DNA from: Chloroflexota bacterium
Lineage (GTDB): Bacteria > Chloroflexota > Anaerolineae > Anaerolineales > VGOW01
Direction of reading: 5' to 3'
NCBI GenBank assembly: GCA_016213135.1
Contig: JACRBQ010000136.1
Location: forward strand, 1-35,406
DNA: 35,406 nucleotides
Under the pieces are notes generated by a model. It saw nothing but the letters and a program-made list of their open reading frames with translations. It was not told where the DNA came from and did no database searches. This document shows, piece by piece, positions 1 to 7,807 of this stretch. The position numbers were made by a program, and so were the translations under genes. Within the stretch, counting starts at the first letter, position 1. The number at the start of each line of letters is the position of its first letter.

Positions 1-124
1 ACCTTATCGTCCGATGTCGGCCGCCGATTATGACGAGCAACAGCGGCAGCGGGAGCTGAAGTCATTGCAGCGACGCGCCGCCATGCTCGGACTTCAACTC
101 ACGCCCGTAGCGCCGCCGAGTTAA
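1..124 (+). CDS. IS110-type transposase, C-terminal end (partial)
   Basis: Only the last 40 residues are in the window; the frame is open from base 2 and stops with TAA at 122-124. The tail reads PYRPMSAADYDEQQ, then a basic helix ending in LQRRAAMLGLQLTP. This resembles the extreme C-terminus of IS110/IS116/IS902 transposases, where a PYR.....YD stretch is followed by a helix and an LG-x-x-LTP-like end. The call rests on pattern memory over a short stretch. It overlaps the end of the convergent NACHT-type remnant by 26 bp, as expected if an IS end interrupts that gene. It could instead be the end of an unrelated protein. Confidence 0.45.
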   Translation, partial: PYRPMSAADYDEQQRQRELKSLQRRAAMLGLQLTPVAPPS

Positions 125-623
125 GTTTCTGAATAGCGCCGGAGGCGCGAAGCATCTCCTGCCCGTCCTGCAAAAATGAGGCCAGAGTCTTGTATTTGGC
201 CGGAATCTGAAAATCCAGATTCAAATCCACGTACACACTGGCGAGGCCGAGCGGCCGGCGGCCGGCCCGCGCCGCGCCGGAGTCAATGGCTTTGAGTTTG
301 AGCGGCGCGCATTCGCCGATGAGCCAGCGCAGGTAATCGTTCAGAATCTTCTGCGCGGCTTTGGGGTCGTCGCCGGTATAAACGATCTTGGTCGAGTTGA
401 CCAGCACATCGCCGCCGACATCGCCCCCCACCGCCGCCCCGCCCGCGCCGGCCGCAACGCCGCCATCGGTGGCGACCGCGCCGGAACCGGAGAGGGCGAT
501 CAACTTTTTGCGTTTTTCGTGCAGAGGCGCGAGCGCGGCTTCGAGCGCCTGGCCCGAAAGAAGGTCGCGCAGTTGCGCTTCGGCGTCTTCGATTTTTCGG
601 AGTTCGTCTTGAGGGTTGGTCAT
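99..623 (-). pseudogene. Truncated N-terminus of a NACHT/STAND-type protein
   Basis: Starting at MTNPQDEL the product is 174 residues. It has an N-terminal helical segment (about residues 1-43), a Gly/Ala/Val-rich linker (GGVAAGAGGAAVGGDVGGDV), and a segment reading LNDYLRWLIGECAPLKLKAI, then LGLASVYVDLNL. In Chloroflexota and related bacteria this linker and YLRxL...VYVxL segment come just before the P-loop of NACHT NTPases. Here the protein ends before any Walker A motif, and the sequence beyond position 99 belongs to the IS110-like end. I infer a gene cut off by the insertion. The frame stays open upstream to 830, but that part runs through a hairpin repeat and the upstream terminator and looks non-coding. 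The ATG at 621-623 is therefore preferred. Confidence 0.6.
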
Positions 624-638
624 CGGCGCTGCCTCCCA

Positions 639-671
639 AGACCTCACAGGTCTTTGAGACCTGTGAGGTCT
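639..671. repeat. Perfect 15-bp inverted repeat (REP-like hairpin)
   Basis: The arms AGACCTCACAGGTCT (639-653) and AGACCTGTGAGGTCT (657-671) are exact reverse complements around a TTG loop. Each arm also begins and ends with a small internal palindrome (AGACCT/AGGTCT). It lies 15 bp upstream of the chosen start of the NACHT-type remnant. No T-run follows on either strand, so an extragenic palindromic repeat is more likely than a terminator. Confidence 0.75.
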
Positions 672-750
672 ATCTGCGCCGAGAAGTATAGCCCATGAGG
701 GGAAAGAGGCAAGCTTTGTCGGCAACGGATTTCCATAGCAGACGGCGTCC

Positions 751-787
751 ACAAAAAACACCGAGTGTCTGCAAGACACCCGGTGTT
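751..787 (-). terminator. Rho-independent terminator of maeB
   Basis: Read on the minus strand, AACACCGGGTGTC pairs with GACACTCGGTGTT around a short loop with one mismatch, and TTTTTTGT follows. It starts about 45 bp beyond the maeB stop and is correctly oriented to end that transcript. Confidence 0.75.
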
Positions 788-831
788 CTTTATTAACTCC
801 GCGCTCCCTGCGCTCTCGGCGGTGAATCAAA

Positions 832-3078
832 TCACCGGCTGTTGGCGTCCATCACCGCCACGGCGGCGATGCCCACAATCTCATCCACGTCGTCTCCGGC
901 TTGCAGGACGTGAACCGGCGCGCCCATCCCCAGCAGCACCGGCCCGATAATCTGCGCCCCGCCCAACCGCCGCAACAATTTGTACGCGATGTTCGCCGAC
1001 TGCAGTTCGGGAAAGACCAGCACGTTGGCGTCCTTCACGGCGCTGAACGGGAAACGCTCCTCGATCAATTTCGCCGACACCGCCATATCGGCTTGCATCT
1101 CGCCGTCCACGATCAGGTCGGGGCGTTTGGCTTTGATCAACGCCACGGCCTTCTGCACTTTGGCCGACAGCGGGTGGGGAACGGAACCAAAGTTGGAAAA
1201 GCTCAACAGCGCAATGCGCGGCTCGATGTCGAGTTGTTTGGCGAAGTCGGCGGCCAGCGAGGCGATCTCGGCCAGGTCTTCGGCGGTGGGATCGATGTTC
1301 ACCGTCGCATCGGTGAATAGATAGACTCGATCTCGCGCGATGACGATGTATACGCCCGAGACGTGCGTGAAGCCGGATCGGGTGTGGAACACCTGCAAGG
1401 CCGGGCGGATCACTTCGGGATACTCATACGTCAATCCCGAGAGAAACGTGTCGGCGTCGCCCGTTTTGACCATCATCATGCCAAACCGAATCGGGTCGCG
1501 CATGTGTTCCCGCGCCAGTTGCAGCGTGACGCCTTTGCGCTGGCGCAGTTTGAAATAGGCCTCGGCATACGATTCGCAATCGTCGCATTTGGCCGGATCG
1601 ACGACGCGCGGCGTGAAGCGCAGGCCCAGGTCGGCCACGCGGCGCTGAATGACTTCGGGGCGGCCCAGCAAAATTGGCATGCCGATGCCTTCCTCTTCCA
1701 CCAGCGCGGCCGCACGGATGATTTTGGACTCTTCGCCTTCGCCAAACACAATCCGCTTGGGCGCGGCTTTGGCTTTGTTGATGATGAAGCGGCGGACACG
1801 CTGGCCCTGCCCCTGACGGGCGGATAGCTGCTCGCGGTATTCGGCGATGTCGATGGTCCTGCGGGCCACGCCGGAGTTGATGGCGGCTTCGGCCACGGCG
1901 GGCGCTTCCCACAACAGCACGCGCGGGTCCAGCGGTTTGGGGATGAGATAGTTCTCGCCGAACTTGATCGAATCGATGCCATAGGCATGCAATACCGAAT
2001 CGGGCACGTCTTCGTGCGCCAGCGCGGCCAGCGCTTTGGCGGCGGCCACTTTCATGTCGTCGTTGATGGCCCGGGCGCGCACGTCCAGCGCTCCACGGAA
2101 GATGAAGGGGAAGCCGAGGACGTTGTTGATCTGGTTGGGGTAATCGCTGCGTCCAGTGCCCACAATGGCATCGGGCCGGGCCTCTTTGGCGAGTTCGTAT
2201 TTGATCTCCGGGTCGGGGTTGGCCATGGCAAAAATGAGCGGGCGCTCGGCCATGGTCTTCACCATGGCCGGTGTGAGGATGTCGGCAATGGAGAGGCCGA
2301 GGAATACATCGGCGCCGCGCATGGCGTCGGCCAGGGTGCGCTCGTCGGTGTCCACGGCGAAGCGGGCTTTGTAAGGGTTCATGCCCTGGCTGCGGCCGGC
2401 ATACACCACGCCTTTGGTGTCCACCAAGCGGATGTTTTCACGGCGCGCGCCGAGGCGCACGTAAAACTCGGCGCAGGCAATGGCGCTGGCTCCGGCGCCG
2501 GAGACCACCACTTTGAGCGCGTCGATCTTTTTGCCGCTGACTTCGAGCGCATTCAGCAGCGCCGCGCCGGAGATGATGGCCGTGCCGTGCTGGTCGTCGT
2601 GGAACACGGGGATATCCAGCATGCCCTTGAGCGTTTCTTCGATGTAAAAGCACTCGGGGGCTTTGATGTCTTCGAGTTTGATGCCGCCGAAGGTGGGGGC
2701 AATGGCCCGCACCACGGTGATGATTTCATCCGGGTCGTGGGTGTTCACTTCGATATCGAACACGTCCACATCCGCGAAGCGCTTGAACAGCACGCCTTTA
2801 CCTTCCATGACGGGCTTGCCGGCGAGCGCGCCCCGGTCGCCCAGGCCCAGAATGGCCGTGCCGTTGGACACGACCGCCACAAGGTTGGCCTTGGCGGTGT
2901 ACTCGTAAGCGGTTTCGGGATCGCGTTCCAGCTCCAGCACGGCCTGCGCCACGCCGGGCGTGTAGGCCAGCGAGAGATCGCGTTGGGTTTCGAGGGATTT
3001 GGTGGCGATGACTTCGATTTTGCCGGGCCGGCCCCGGCGGTGATAGTCGAATACTTCCTGCGCGGTAACAGTTGCCAT
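832..3078 (-). CDS. maeB: NADP-dependent malic enzyme (MaeB type, malic-PTA fusion)
   Basis: The 748-residue protein should oxidatively decarboxylate malate to pyruvate and CO2 with NAD(P)+, in the cytosol. The malic domain fills about residues 15-420. It has LAYTPGVA with the catalytic Tyr (about 39), EGKGVLFK with the catalytic Lys (about 94), the metal-binding FHDDQHGTA (about 159-167) and a Rossmann loop VVSGAGASA (about 191-199). From about residue 440 (RIVFGEGEE) a phosphotransacetylase-like domain follows, typical of the roughly 750-residue MaeB subclass; in those proteins it is usually a regulatory acetyl-CoA-binding unit, not an active PTA. The ATG at 3078 has AAGGAG about 9 bp upstream. 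The gene stands alone, with its own terminator downstream. NAD versus NADP preference cannot be read from the sequence. Confidence 0.95.
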   Translation of the reverse strand: MATVTAQEVFDYHRRGRPGKIEVIATKSLETQRDLSLAYTPGVAQAVLELERDPETAYEYTAKANLVAVVSNGTAILGLGDRGALAGKPVMEGKGVLFKRFADVDVFDIEVNTHDPDEIITVVRAIAPTFGGIKLEDIKAPECFYIEETLKGMLDIPVFHDDQHGTAIISGAALLNALEVSGKKIDALKVVVSGAGASAIACAEFYVRLGARRENIRLVDTKGVVYAGRSQGMNPYKARFAVDTDERTLADAMRGADVFLGLSIADILTPAMVKTMAERPLIFAMANPDPEIKYELAKEARPDAIVGTGRSDYPNQINNVLGFPFIFRGALDVRARAINDDMKVAAAKALAALAHEDVPDSVLHAYGIDSIKFGENYLIPKPLDPRVLLWEAPAVAEAAINSGVARRTIDIAEYREQLSARQGQGQRVRRFIINKAKAAPKRIVFGEGEESKIIRAAALVEEEGIGMPILLGRPEVIQRRVADLGLRFTPRVVDPAKCDDCESYAEAYFKLRQRKGVTLQLAREHMRDPIRFGMMMVKTGDADTFLSGLTYEYPEVIRPALQVFHTRSGFTHVSGVYIVIARDRVYLFTDATVNIDPTAEDLAEIASLAADFAKQLDIEPRIALLSFSNFGSVPHPLSAKVQKAVALIKAKRPDLIVDGEMQADMAVSAKLIEERFPFSAVKDANVLVFPELQSANIAYKLLRRLGGAQIIGPVLLGMGAPVHVLQAGDDVDEIVGIAAVAVMDANSR

Positions 3079-3180
3079 GTAAGGGACTCCTTGCGATAGT
3101 CAGTTGGCGTCAAGGCTATCATCTGTTCCCGCATTTGTCACAGGTCCGCTTGTCACGTCGAAAGGGTGACGGGAGTCCTG

Positions 3181-3216
3181 AAAACAAAAAACCGTCCGAA
3201 GGTGTAAACCTTCGGA
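3181..3216 (-). terminator. Rho-independent terminator after the TumE-like module
   Basis: On the minus strand TCCGAAGGT-TTAC-ACCTTCGGA forms a perfect 9-bp stem with a 4-nt loop, followed by CGGTTTTTTGTTTT. It begins 12 bp past the stop of the TumE-like gene and separates that module from maeB. Confidence 0.85.
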
Positions 3217-3227
3217 AGGTCGGGGCA

Positions 3228-3620
3228 TTACTTCTTGGCCGCGTCGGGGTAAATCAGCGCATCAATTTCACGAAGCACGTCTGCCAGATCGAGTGCTTTC
3301 GCTTCCCTCACCGCATCGCCTTCGTGTTTGTGATCTGGGAAGGTTGGAAGGTTCGGGTAATGGGGCGAATTGTCGTATCGGAAAATGAGTGTTCCATCAG
3401 CCCGCTGATAATGAAACGAGTAGTTTATTCGCCTGATGCCTTGCCGCTCTGCTATTTCTATTTCCTCGACGGCGTGCAGCCATGATCCGTCGTGAAAACG
3501 CAGGTTCGCCTCGAAAACCGCGCCGAGGGTCGTCAACGTCAGGCGCAGTGCTTCTACGGTAATGTCTCGACGCGATCGGAGCGTATCTTCCAGACGAGCA
3601 AGATAGCTGTAGATGCTCAC
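3228..3620 (-). CDS. TumE-like toxin (DUF6516 family)
   Basis: The 130-residue protein carries the signature of the DUF6516/TumE family: a mixed fold with FHYQRADG (about 69-76), FRYDNSPHYPNLPTFPDHKH (about 80-99) and a C-terminal helix ADVLREID. TumE is the toxin of a toxin-antitoxin pair known from Tn3-family elements; its biochemical target is not something the sequence reveals. It starts with GTG inside a GTGA overlap with the stop of the gene upstream, so the two should be translationally coupled. A strong terminator follows directly. The pair lies between a polysaccharide cluster and maeB and has no evident link to either. Confidence 0.75.
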   Translation of the reverse strand: MSIYSYLARLEDTLRSRRDITVEALRLTLTTLGAVFEANLRFHDGSWLHAVEEIEIAERQGIRRINYSFHYQRADGTLIFRYDNSPHYPNLPTFPDHKHEGDAVREAKALDLADVLREIDALIYPDAAKK

Positions 3621-3931
3621 ACCATTGCCTCGCCCACCTCCGTCTGAATCGCGGCGCGCATGAGCGTGGCTTCTACTATCCGTTTGGTTTTGACGAACAG
3701 ATCATAGACTGCTGCCCAGTCAACACAATGCTGCAGATCGTCGTCGAGTGTTCCCGCTTGATACTGCTGGTAGAAATCGGCAGACGGCATCTGGTGTTTT
3801 TGCTCGTATTCAAATAGCCGGTGAGACAACTCCAACAAATCGTCCACTGGATTGGCCGTAGCCAATGCTTGATGCAGCATCTTTCGGAATTCGCCCGAGG
3901 GAGGCAGGCCGTTGAAAGTGAGTGTGGTCAT
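3617..3931 (-). CDS. Small helical protein, putative antitoxin partner of the TumE-like gene
   Basis: The 104-residue, mostly helical, acidic product has no recognisable DNA-binding motif. Its middle reads LSHRLFEYEQKHQMPSADFY, then QYQAGTLDDDLQHCVDWAAV. This matches the type of small protein I associate with genes directly upstream of DUF6516 toxins, where a YxxGxLDD motif precedes a WAxxY helix. It is first in a two-gene unit and its TGA overlaps the GTG of the toxin gene by 4 nt. The antitoxin role is inferred from this arrangement, not from a known antitoxin fold. Confidence 0.6.
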   Translation of the reverse strand: MTTLTFNGLPPSGEFRKMLHQALATANPVDDLLELSHRLFEYEQKHQMPSADFYQQYQAGTLDDDLQHCVDWAAVYDLFVKTKRIVEATLMRAAIQTEVGEAMV

Positions 3932-3971
3932 TTGTCGCGCTCCATTGAAAGATTATAGCACGCTCGTCTTC

Positions 3972-4688
3972 TTACACGTTTCGATGCGTCCACCGTATCC
4001 TCACTAAATCTCTCACCATATTCACCACGCCCTCAATGAAGCGCACTTTGCTGCCGGCGGCGTCGGCCCAACGCACGGGCATTTCGTGGACTTTGAGGTG
4101 TTTGCGCCCGGCGAGGTAGAGGATTTCAACGTCGAACATGAAGCGGTCGATCACCGCCCGCTCGTAAAGCGGCCGCACGACGCTCTGGCGGTGGGCTTTG
4201 AAGCCGCACTGGGTGTCGGAGAATTGCCACAAGCCCACGAGCAGATGTTTGACGAGGTCGAAGATGGCCGTGGCTAGCCGCCGGTAGGGCGGGGGCCGGC
4301 GTTCGATTTGCGACTCGGGCAGGGCGCGGGAGCCGATGACCATGTCGTGCCCTTCGCCCAGAAATCGCAGGGCGTTGGCGATTTCGTCGGGCGGAGTGGA
4401 AAGGTCGGCGTCGAGGAAAACCACCCACTGCCCGGTGGCGGCCAGCACGCCGGTGCGCACGGCGAAGCCCTTGCCGCGGTTGGGCTGGTAGGCCACGAGC
4501 CGGGCCTGTGGCACGTTGGCGAGACGTTGGTTCACCACTTCCACGGTGGCGTCGCGGCTGCCGTCGTCCACCACGATCAGCTCCCACGCATATGTCTGGG
4601 CGCGCAGGTAGGCCAGCACGGTATCGAGCGCCGGGCCGATGCGGGCGGATTCGTTATAGGCGGGGATGATGACGGACAGGTCAATCAT
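3972..4688 (-). CDS. GT2 glycosyltransferase, dolichyl/polyprenyl-phosphate glucose or mannose synthase-like
   Basis: From MIDLSVIIPAYNE the protein is 238 residues and is a GT-A fold family 2 transferase. It shows IIPAYNE (about 7-13), VVDDGS (40-44), NRGKGFAVRTG (70-80) and the metal-binding FLDADLSTP (91-99), followed by SDTQCGFK and F-D-V-E-I-L-Y. This set is typical of ALG5/DPM1-like enzymes that load a polyprenyl phosphate with glucose or mannose at the membrane. No C-terminal membrane helices are present, so it is the soluble type. An ATG further upstream (4721) would add 11 residues encoded by the GATGAA-type repeat and is less likely. It is the last gene of the polysaccharide cluster. 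The sugar it transfers is not determined. Confidence 0.88.
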   Translation of the reverse strand: MIDLSVIIPAYNESARIGPALDTVLAYLRAQTYAWELIVVDDGSRDATVEVVNQRLANVPQARLVAYQPNRGKGFAVRTGVLAATGQWVVFLDADLSTPPDEIANALRFLGEGHDMVIGSRALPESQIERRPPPYRRLATAIFDLVKHLLVGLWQFSDTQCGFKAHRQSVVRPLYERAVIDRFMFDVEILYLAGRKHLKVHEMPVRWADAAGSKVRFIEGVVNMVRDLVRIRWTHRNV

Positions 4689-4741
4689 AACGATGAAGGA
4701 TGAAGGATGAATCAAATTCATCGTTCATCGTTCCGCGTTCA
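4685..4741. repeat. GATGAA-type repeat with inverted arms
   Basis: Direct units CGATGAAGGATGAAGGATGA are followed by inverted copies TTCATCGTTCATCGTTCCGC, so the stretch can fold into a hairpin. It fills the gap between gmhA and the GT2 gene, overlaps the last codons of gmhA, and provides an in-frame upstream extension of the GT2 gene. An 18-mer, CATCGTTCCGCGTTCATC, recurs near 8169. Confidence 0.8.
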
Positions 4742-5291
4742 TCCTTTGCTTCAGCTCTCCGGCGATGACGTGGTTCATGATGAGGTGGCCGTCTTCCTGC
4801 CGCCCCTGATGCGGGTCGGGGAAGCGGACGACGAGGTCGGCCATTTCGGCCAGCTTGCCGCCTTTGTCGCCGAGGAGGGCGATGACCGTGCCGCCGATCT
4901 CGTGGGCGGTTTCAACGGCTTTCACCAGATTGGGCGAGTTCCCCGATGTGGAGATGGCGATGACGATGTCGCCGGGGCGCATGAAATTGCGCAGTTGCTC
5001 GGCGAAGACCACTTCAAATGCGGCGTCGTTGCCCCAGGCGGTGATGAGGGGCATATTGTCGGTGAGGGCAATGGCGCGGAAGCGACGCTTGCCCGGCGTG
5101 ATCGTCAGCTTGTTGAGATCGCACATCATGTGCGAAGCGGTGGCGGCGCTGCCGCCGTCGCCGATCATGAAGATGGCGCGGTCTTCGCGCCAGGCTTGCA
5201 TGAGGGCGTCGCAGACGCGCCGCAGGTCCGGGCGCGAGAGCGCGCTAACGGATTTGGAGAGTTCGGTGAGGTAGGCGTCGATGAAGTCCAT
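4725..5291 (-). CDS. gmhA: Phosphoheptose isomerase (sedoheptulose-7-phosphate isomerase), SIS domain
   Basis: The 188-residue protein matches GmhA in length (E. coli about 192). It has IGDGGSAATASHM (about 43-55), the sugar-phosphate loop ISTSGNSPN (about 113-121) and a C-terminal DGHLIMNHVI helix with likely metal or catalytic His residues. It converts sedoheptulose 7-phosphate to D-glycero-D-manno-heptose 7-phosphate, the first step of nucleotide-heptose synthesis. The heptose-7-phosphate kinase hddA lies two genes upstream in the same cluster, which supports a heptose role over a generic SIS function. No clear Shine-Dalgarno precedes its ATG; the upstream bases are repeat sequence. The final codons (NAER) also lie in a repeat. 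Confidence 0.9.
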   Translation of the reverse strand: MDFIDAYLTELSKSVSALSRPDLRRVCDALMQAWREDRAIFMIGDGGSAATASHMMCDLNKLTITPGKRRFRAIALTDNMPLITAWGNDAAFEVVFAEQLRNFMRPGDIVIAISTSGNSPNLVKAVETAHEIGGTVIALLGDKGGKLAEMADLVVRFPDPHQGRQEDGHLIMNHVIAGELKQRMNAER

Positions 5292-5300
5292 GTTAATAAC

Positions 5301-5361
5301 GATGAACGATGAACGATGAACGATGAATCAGGCCTTCATCGTTCATCGTTCCGTCTTCATC
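5301..5361. repeat. GATGAAC-type repeat with inverted arms
   Basis: Four GATGAA(C/T) heptamers in a row are followed after TCAGGCC by the inverted TTCATCGTTCATCGTTCCG. It occupies the gap between the sugar-transferase stop and the gmhA start and replaces the region where a gmhA ribosome-binding site would be expected. Confidence 0.8.
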
Positions 5362-6679
5362 ATTCGGTGAGTCGTTCCCAGCGTCGCCGCAGGACGACGA
5401 GGACGGTTTGGACGAGGATCTGCAGGTCGAGCCAGATTGTCCAGTTGCGGATGTAGAAGATGGCGGCGCGCATTTCTTCGTCCAGCGAGGCCACGGGCAC
5501 TACGGCCCACGGGCCGCTGACGCCGGGCTTGACGGAGGCGATGTTGGGCAGCCAGCGCTGGTAAAGACGGCGATCTTCTTCGGGGATGGGGCGCGGGCCG
5601 ACGAGGCTCATGCGCCCGGCGGGCACGGCAAAGAGCAACGGCAGCAGGGCCAGGCCGGTGTCGCGCAAAAAGGCCGCGCCGGGGCGGTCGGCTTCGAGGC
5701 GGAAGACGGTGGCGCGGAAGGGCCGCCCACCCTGACCGAGCATGGATTGGCGATAGAGGATGGGGCCACGGTTGGCGACCCTGAGCCACGTGGCTATCAA
5801 AGCCATGAGGGGCAGGCTGAGTCCCAGGGCGATCAGTCCCGCGCCGTAATCAATCGCCAGTTTCATCAGCAGATCGAAACCGGTCAGTCTGGCCCGATCC
5901 AACAAGATGAGCGGCACAAAATTGCGGTGCGCCACGCGCGGGGTGGTGGCCAGCAAATCGTAATAGCCGGGCGAGATGCGAATTTTGAGTCCGTCGGCGA
6001 AGGCGGAGCGTTCGAGGATTTCCTGAAACGTTTCCCAGGCCAGCGAGCTGGGGACGACGACGAGTTCGGTGGCGTTGTGCTCGCGGGCGATGTCGGCCAG
6101 GGCGGTGGGATGGCCGAGAACGGTGAGGCCGTCTTGCACGGGCGTGCCGGCGGGGAGGAAGTCGTCCACGAAGCCGACGACGTGCACGCCGGAATCGGCG
6201 ACGGAGCGGAACTGGCGGGCGATGGTGCGGCCCTGCTGGTCGGCGCCGACGATGATGGCGCGGACGATGAGGTGGCCCTGCCGGCGAAAAGCGCGCACGA
6301 CGCGGCGCATGAGGAAGCGGCCCAGGGCCACGGTGAACATGGTGGCGGTCCACCCGGCGCCGAGCCACACGATGGAGAGATCGATGCGGCCCCCGAGGGC
6401 GTTGACGACGACGAGGACGATGATGCCGTAGGTGCAGCCGGTGGCTACGGTGGCATATTCCTGCGAGTCTTCGAGCACGGTTTCGAGGTCGTAGAGGCCG
6501 AGGACGGCGAAGACGAGAAGGTAGCCCAGCAGGGCCCACTGGATGGCGCCGAGGTAAGGGGCGGAATTGATGCCGAGGCGGCTCACGACGAACATGGCGG
6601 CGATGAGGCCGACGGCGACGGCGACGGTGTCGGAGGCAATGAGGGCCGAGAAGAGGAGGTATTGCCCGCGCTTGCTCAT
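5360..6679 (-). CDS. Polyprenyl-phosphate sugar-1-phosphate transferase-like protein, catalytic pair missing
   Basis: The 439-residue protein has the WbaP/WcaJ layout. Hydrophobic helices lie at about 8-125, a Rossmann-like CoA_binding_3 region at about 138-215 (AIIVGADQQGR), and the bacterial sugar transferase domain from about 265, with MSLVGPRP (357-364) and KPGVSGPW (384-391). Such enzymes start surface glycans by moving sugar-1-phosphate onto undecaprenyl phosphate. The expected catalytic motif TSLDELPQ is replaced by TGLALLPL (341-348), so the Asp-Glu pair becomes Ala-Leu. The usual KFRTM motif reads VFRLE (325-329). Membership of the family is clear but activity is doubtful. The start overlaps the hddA stop (ATGA), so the two are coupled. 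Confidence 0.85.
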   Translation of the reverse strand: MSKRGQYLLFSALIASDTVAVAVGLIAAMFVVSRLGINSAPYLGAIQWALLGYLLVFAVLGLYDLETVLEDSQEYATVATGCTYGIIVLVVVNALGGRIDLSIVWLGAGWTATMFTVALGRFLMRRVVRAFRRQGHLIVRAIIVGADQQGRTIARQFRSVADSGVHVVGFVDDFLPAGTPVQDGLTVLGHPTALADIAREHNATELVVVPSSLAWETFQEILERSAFADGLKIRISPGYYDLLATTPRVAHRNFVPLILLDRARLTGFDLLMKLAIDYGAGLIALGLSLPLMALIATWLRVANRGPILYRQSMLGQGGRPFRATVFRLEADRPGAAFLRDTGLALLPLLFAVPAGRMSLVGPRPIPEEDRRLYQRWLPNIASVKPGVSGPWAVVPVASLDEEMRAAIFYIRNWTIWLDLQILVQTVLVVLRRRWERLTE

Positions 6680-7707
6680 GAATTGCCTTGCACCAGCCGG
6701 AGGCCGGTGTTGAGCAGCACGCGCGCGCCGCCGTTGTCGAAGCTGTAATCCATGCGGCGCAGGCCTTCGACTTCCATGGCCCGGGTGACGGCTTGTTGCC
6801 GGCCCTCTTCGCAGTAAAGCATCATGAAGCCGCCGCCGCCCGCGCCCGCCAGTTTGCCGCCCATGGCCCCGGCGTTGCGCGCCGTGGTGTAGAGGCCGTC
6901 CACGCGCTCATTGCTCACGCCGGAGGCGAATTTCTTTTTCAGCTCCCAGCCTTCGTGCAGCAGTTTGCCGAATAGCTCAAGGTCGCCCGCCTCGAGGCAG
7001 CGGCGCATGGTGTCGGTCATGGCCCGCACGGCGTGCAACGATTCCAACACCACGGGTTTGTGCTGTTTGGTGTTCTCGGTTTGTCGGGCCAGGATTTGAG
7101 TGGAGTCGCGGGCCTGCCCGGTGAAGAAAAGCAGCAGCCGCCGTTGCAGCCCGGCCACGGTATCGGGCGATACGTGCAGGGGGTCGGCGCGGTTGCCGTC
7201 GGCGCGGAACTCGAACCAGTTGAGGCCGCCGAAGGCGGAGGCAAACTGATCCTGAAAGCCGATGGGCATGCCCAGTTTTTCGATCTCGATGTGGGTGGCC
7301 ATTTCGGCCAGTTCCAATTTGGTGAGGGTGCGCCCGCAGGCGGCGCTCACGGCTTTGATCGAGGCGACGGTGACGGTGGACGACGAGCCGAGGCCGGTGC
7401 CGGGGGGCACTTCGGAGGCCAGGAACATGGACACGTCGCGGTCGATGTCGAATTCGTGCAGGATGGCTTTAGGCAGGTTGAGGTCGCCCTCCCAGAACAG
7501 CACTTCGCCGCCGGTGTGCCGGAAGAAGGTGCGGTAGTCTGAGGAAAGGATTTGCAGTTCGGAGCCGGGGTGGACGGTGAGTACCACGTAGACAAATTTG
7601 TCGATGGTGGTGCTGACGACCGCGCCGCCGTGCTCCATAAAGTAAGCAGGCAGATCGGTGCCGCCACCGGCGAAGGAAATGCGAACGGGAGCGCGGGCGA
7701 TGATCAT
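6676..7707 (-). CDS. hddA: D-glycero-alpha-D-manno-heptose-7-phosphate kinase (GHMP kinase)
   Basis: The 343-residue GHMP kinase starts with MIIARAPVRISFAGGGTDLP. This is the typical opening of HddA-like sugar kinases, and the GGGTD loop at 14-18 is characteristic. Motif 2 is PPGTGLGSSSTV (about 100-111) and motif 3 is AGAGGGGFMM (about 286-295). It should phosphorylate the anomeric position of heptose 7-phosphate, the step after GmhA. GmhB (phosphatase) and HddC (guanylyltransferase) are not in the window. It is coupled by ATGA overlap to the sugar transferase. A tandem heptamer repeat lies directly upstream and no clear ribosome-binding site is visible. Fucokinase-like activity is the main alternative. 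Confidence 0.85.
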   Translation of the reverse strand: MIIARAPVRISFAGGGTDLPAYFMEHGGAVVSTTIDKFVYVVLTVHPGSELQILSSDYRTFFRHTGGEVLFWEGDLNLPKAILHEFDIDRDVSMFLASEVPPGTGLGSSSTVTVASIKAVSAACGRTLTKLELAEMATHIEIEKLGMPIGFQDQFASAFGGLNWFEFRADGNRADPLHVSPDTVAGLQRRLLLFFTGQARDSTQILARQTENTKQHKPVVLESLHAVRAMTDTMRRCLEAGDLELFGKLLHEGWELKKKFASGVSNERVDGLYTTARNAGAMGGKLAGAGGGGFMMLYCEEGRQQAVTRAMEVEGLRRMDYSFDNGGARVLLNTGLRLVQGNS

Positions 7708-7712
7708 GGAAG

Positions 7713-7803
7713 GATGAACGATGAGCGATGAACGATAAACGATGAGCGATGAACGATAAACGATGAGCGATGAACGATGAACGATGAGCGATGAACGATA
7801 AAC
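7713..7803. repeat. Tandem heptamer array, 13 units of GATGAAC/GATGAGC/GATAAAC
   Basis: Thirteen contiguous 7-bp units can be read without interruption, largely ordered as a 21-bp higher unit, GATGAGC-GATGAAC-GATAAAC. The array fills almost the whole gap between the four-helix-bundle gene and hddA. Related units occur in the other spacers of this cluster. Confidence 0.92.
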
Positions 7804-7807
7804 GGAG

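Noticed and set aside
624..830. N-terminal extension of the NACHT-type remnant
   Set aside because: The extra frame runs through a perfect hairpin and the maeB terminator and has no domain-like sequence.
3079..3180. Promoter of maeB
   Set aside because: GTGACA and TTGACG-like boxes are present on the minus strand but none pairs with a convincing -10 at proper spacing.
7713..7803. CRISPR array
   Set aside because: The repeated units are 7 bp and contiguous with no spacers; it is a simple tandem repeat.
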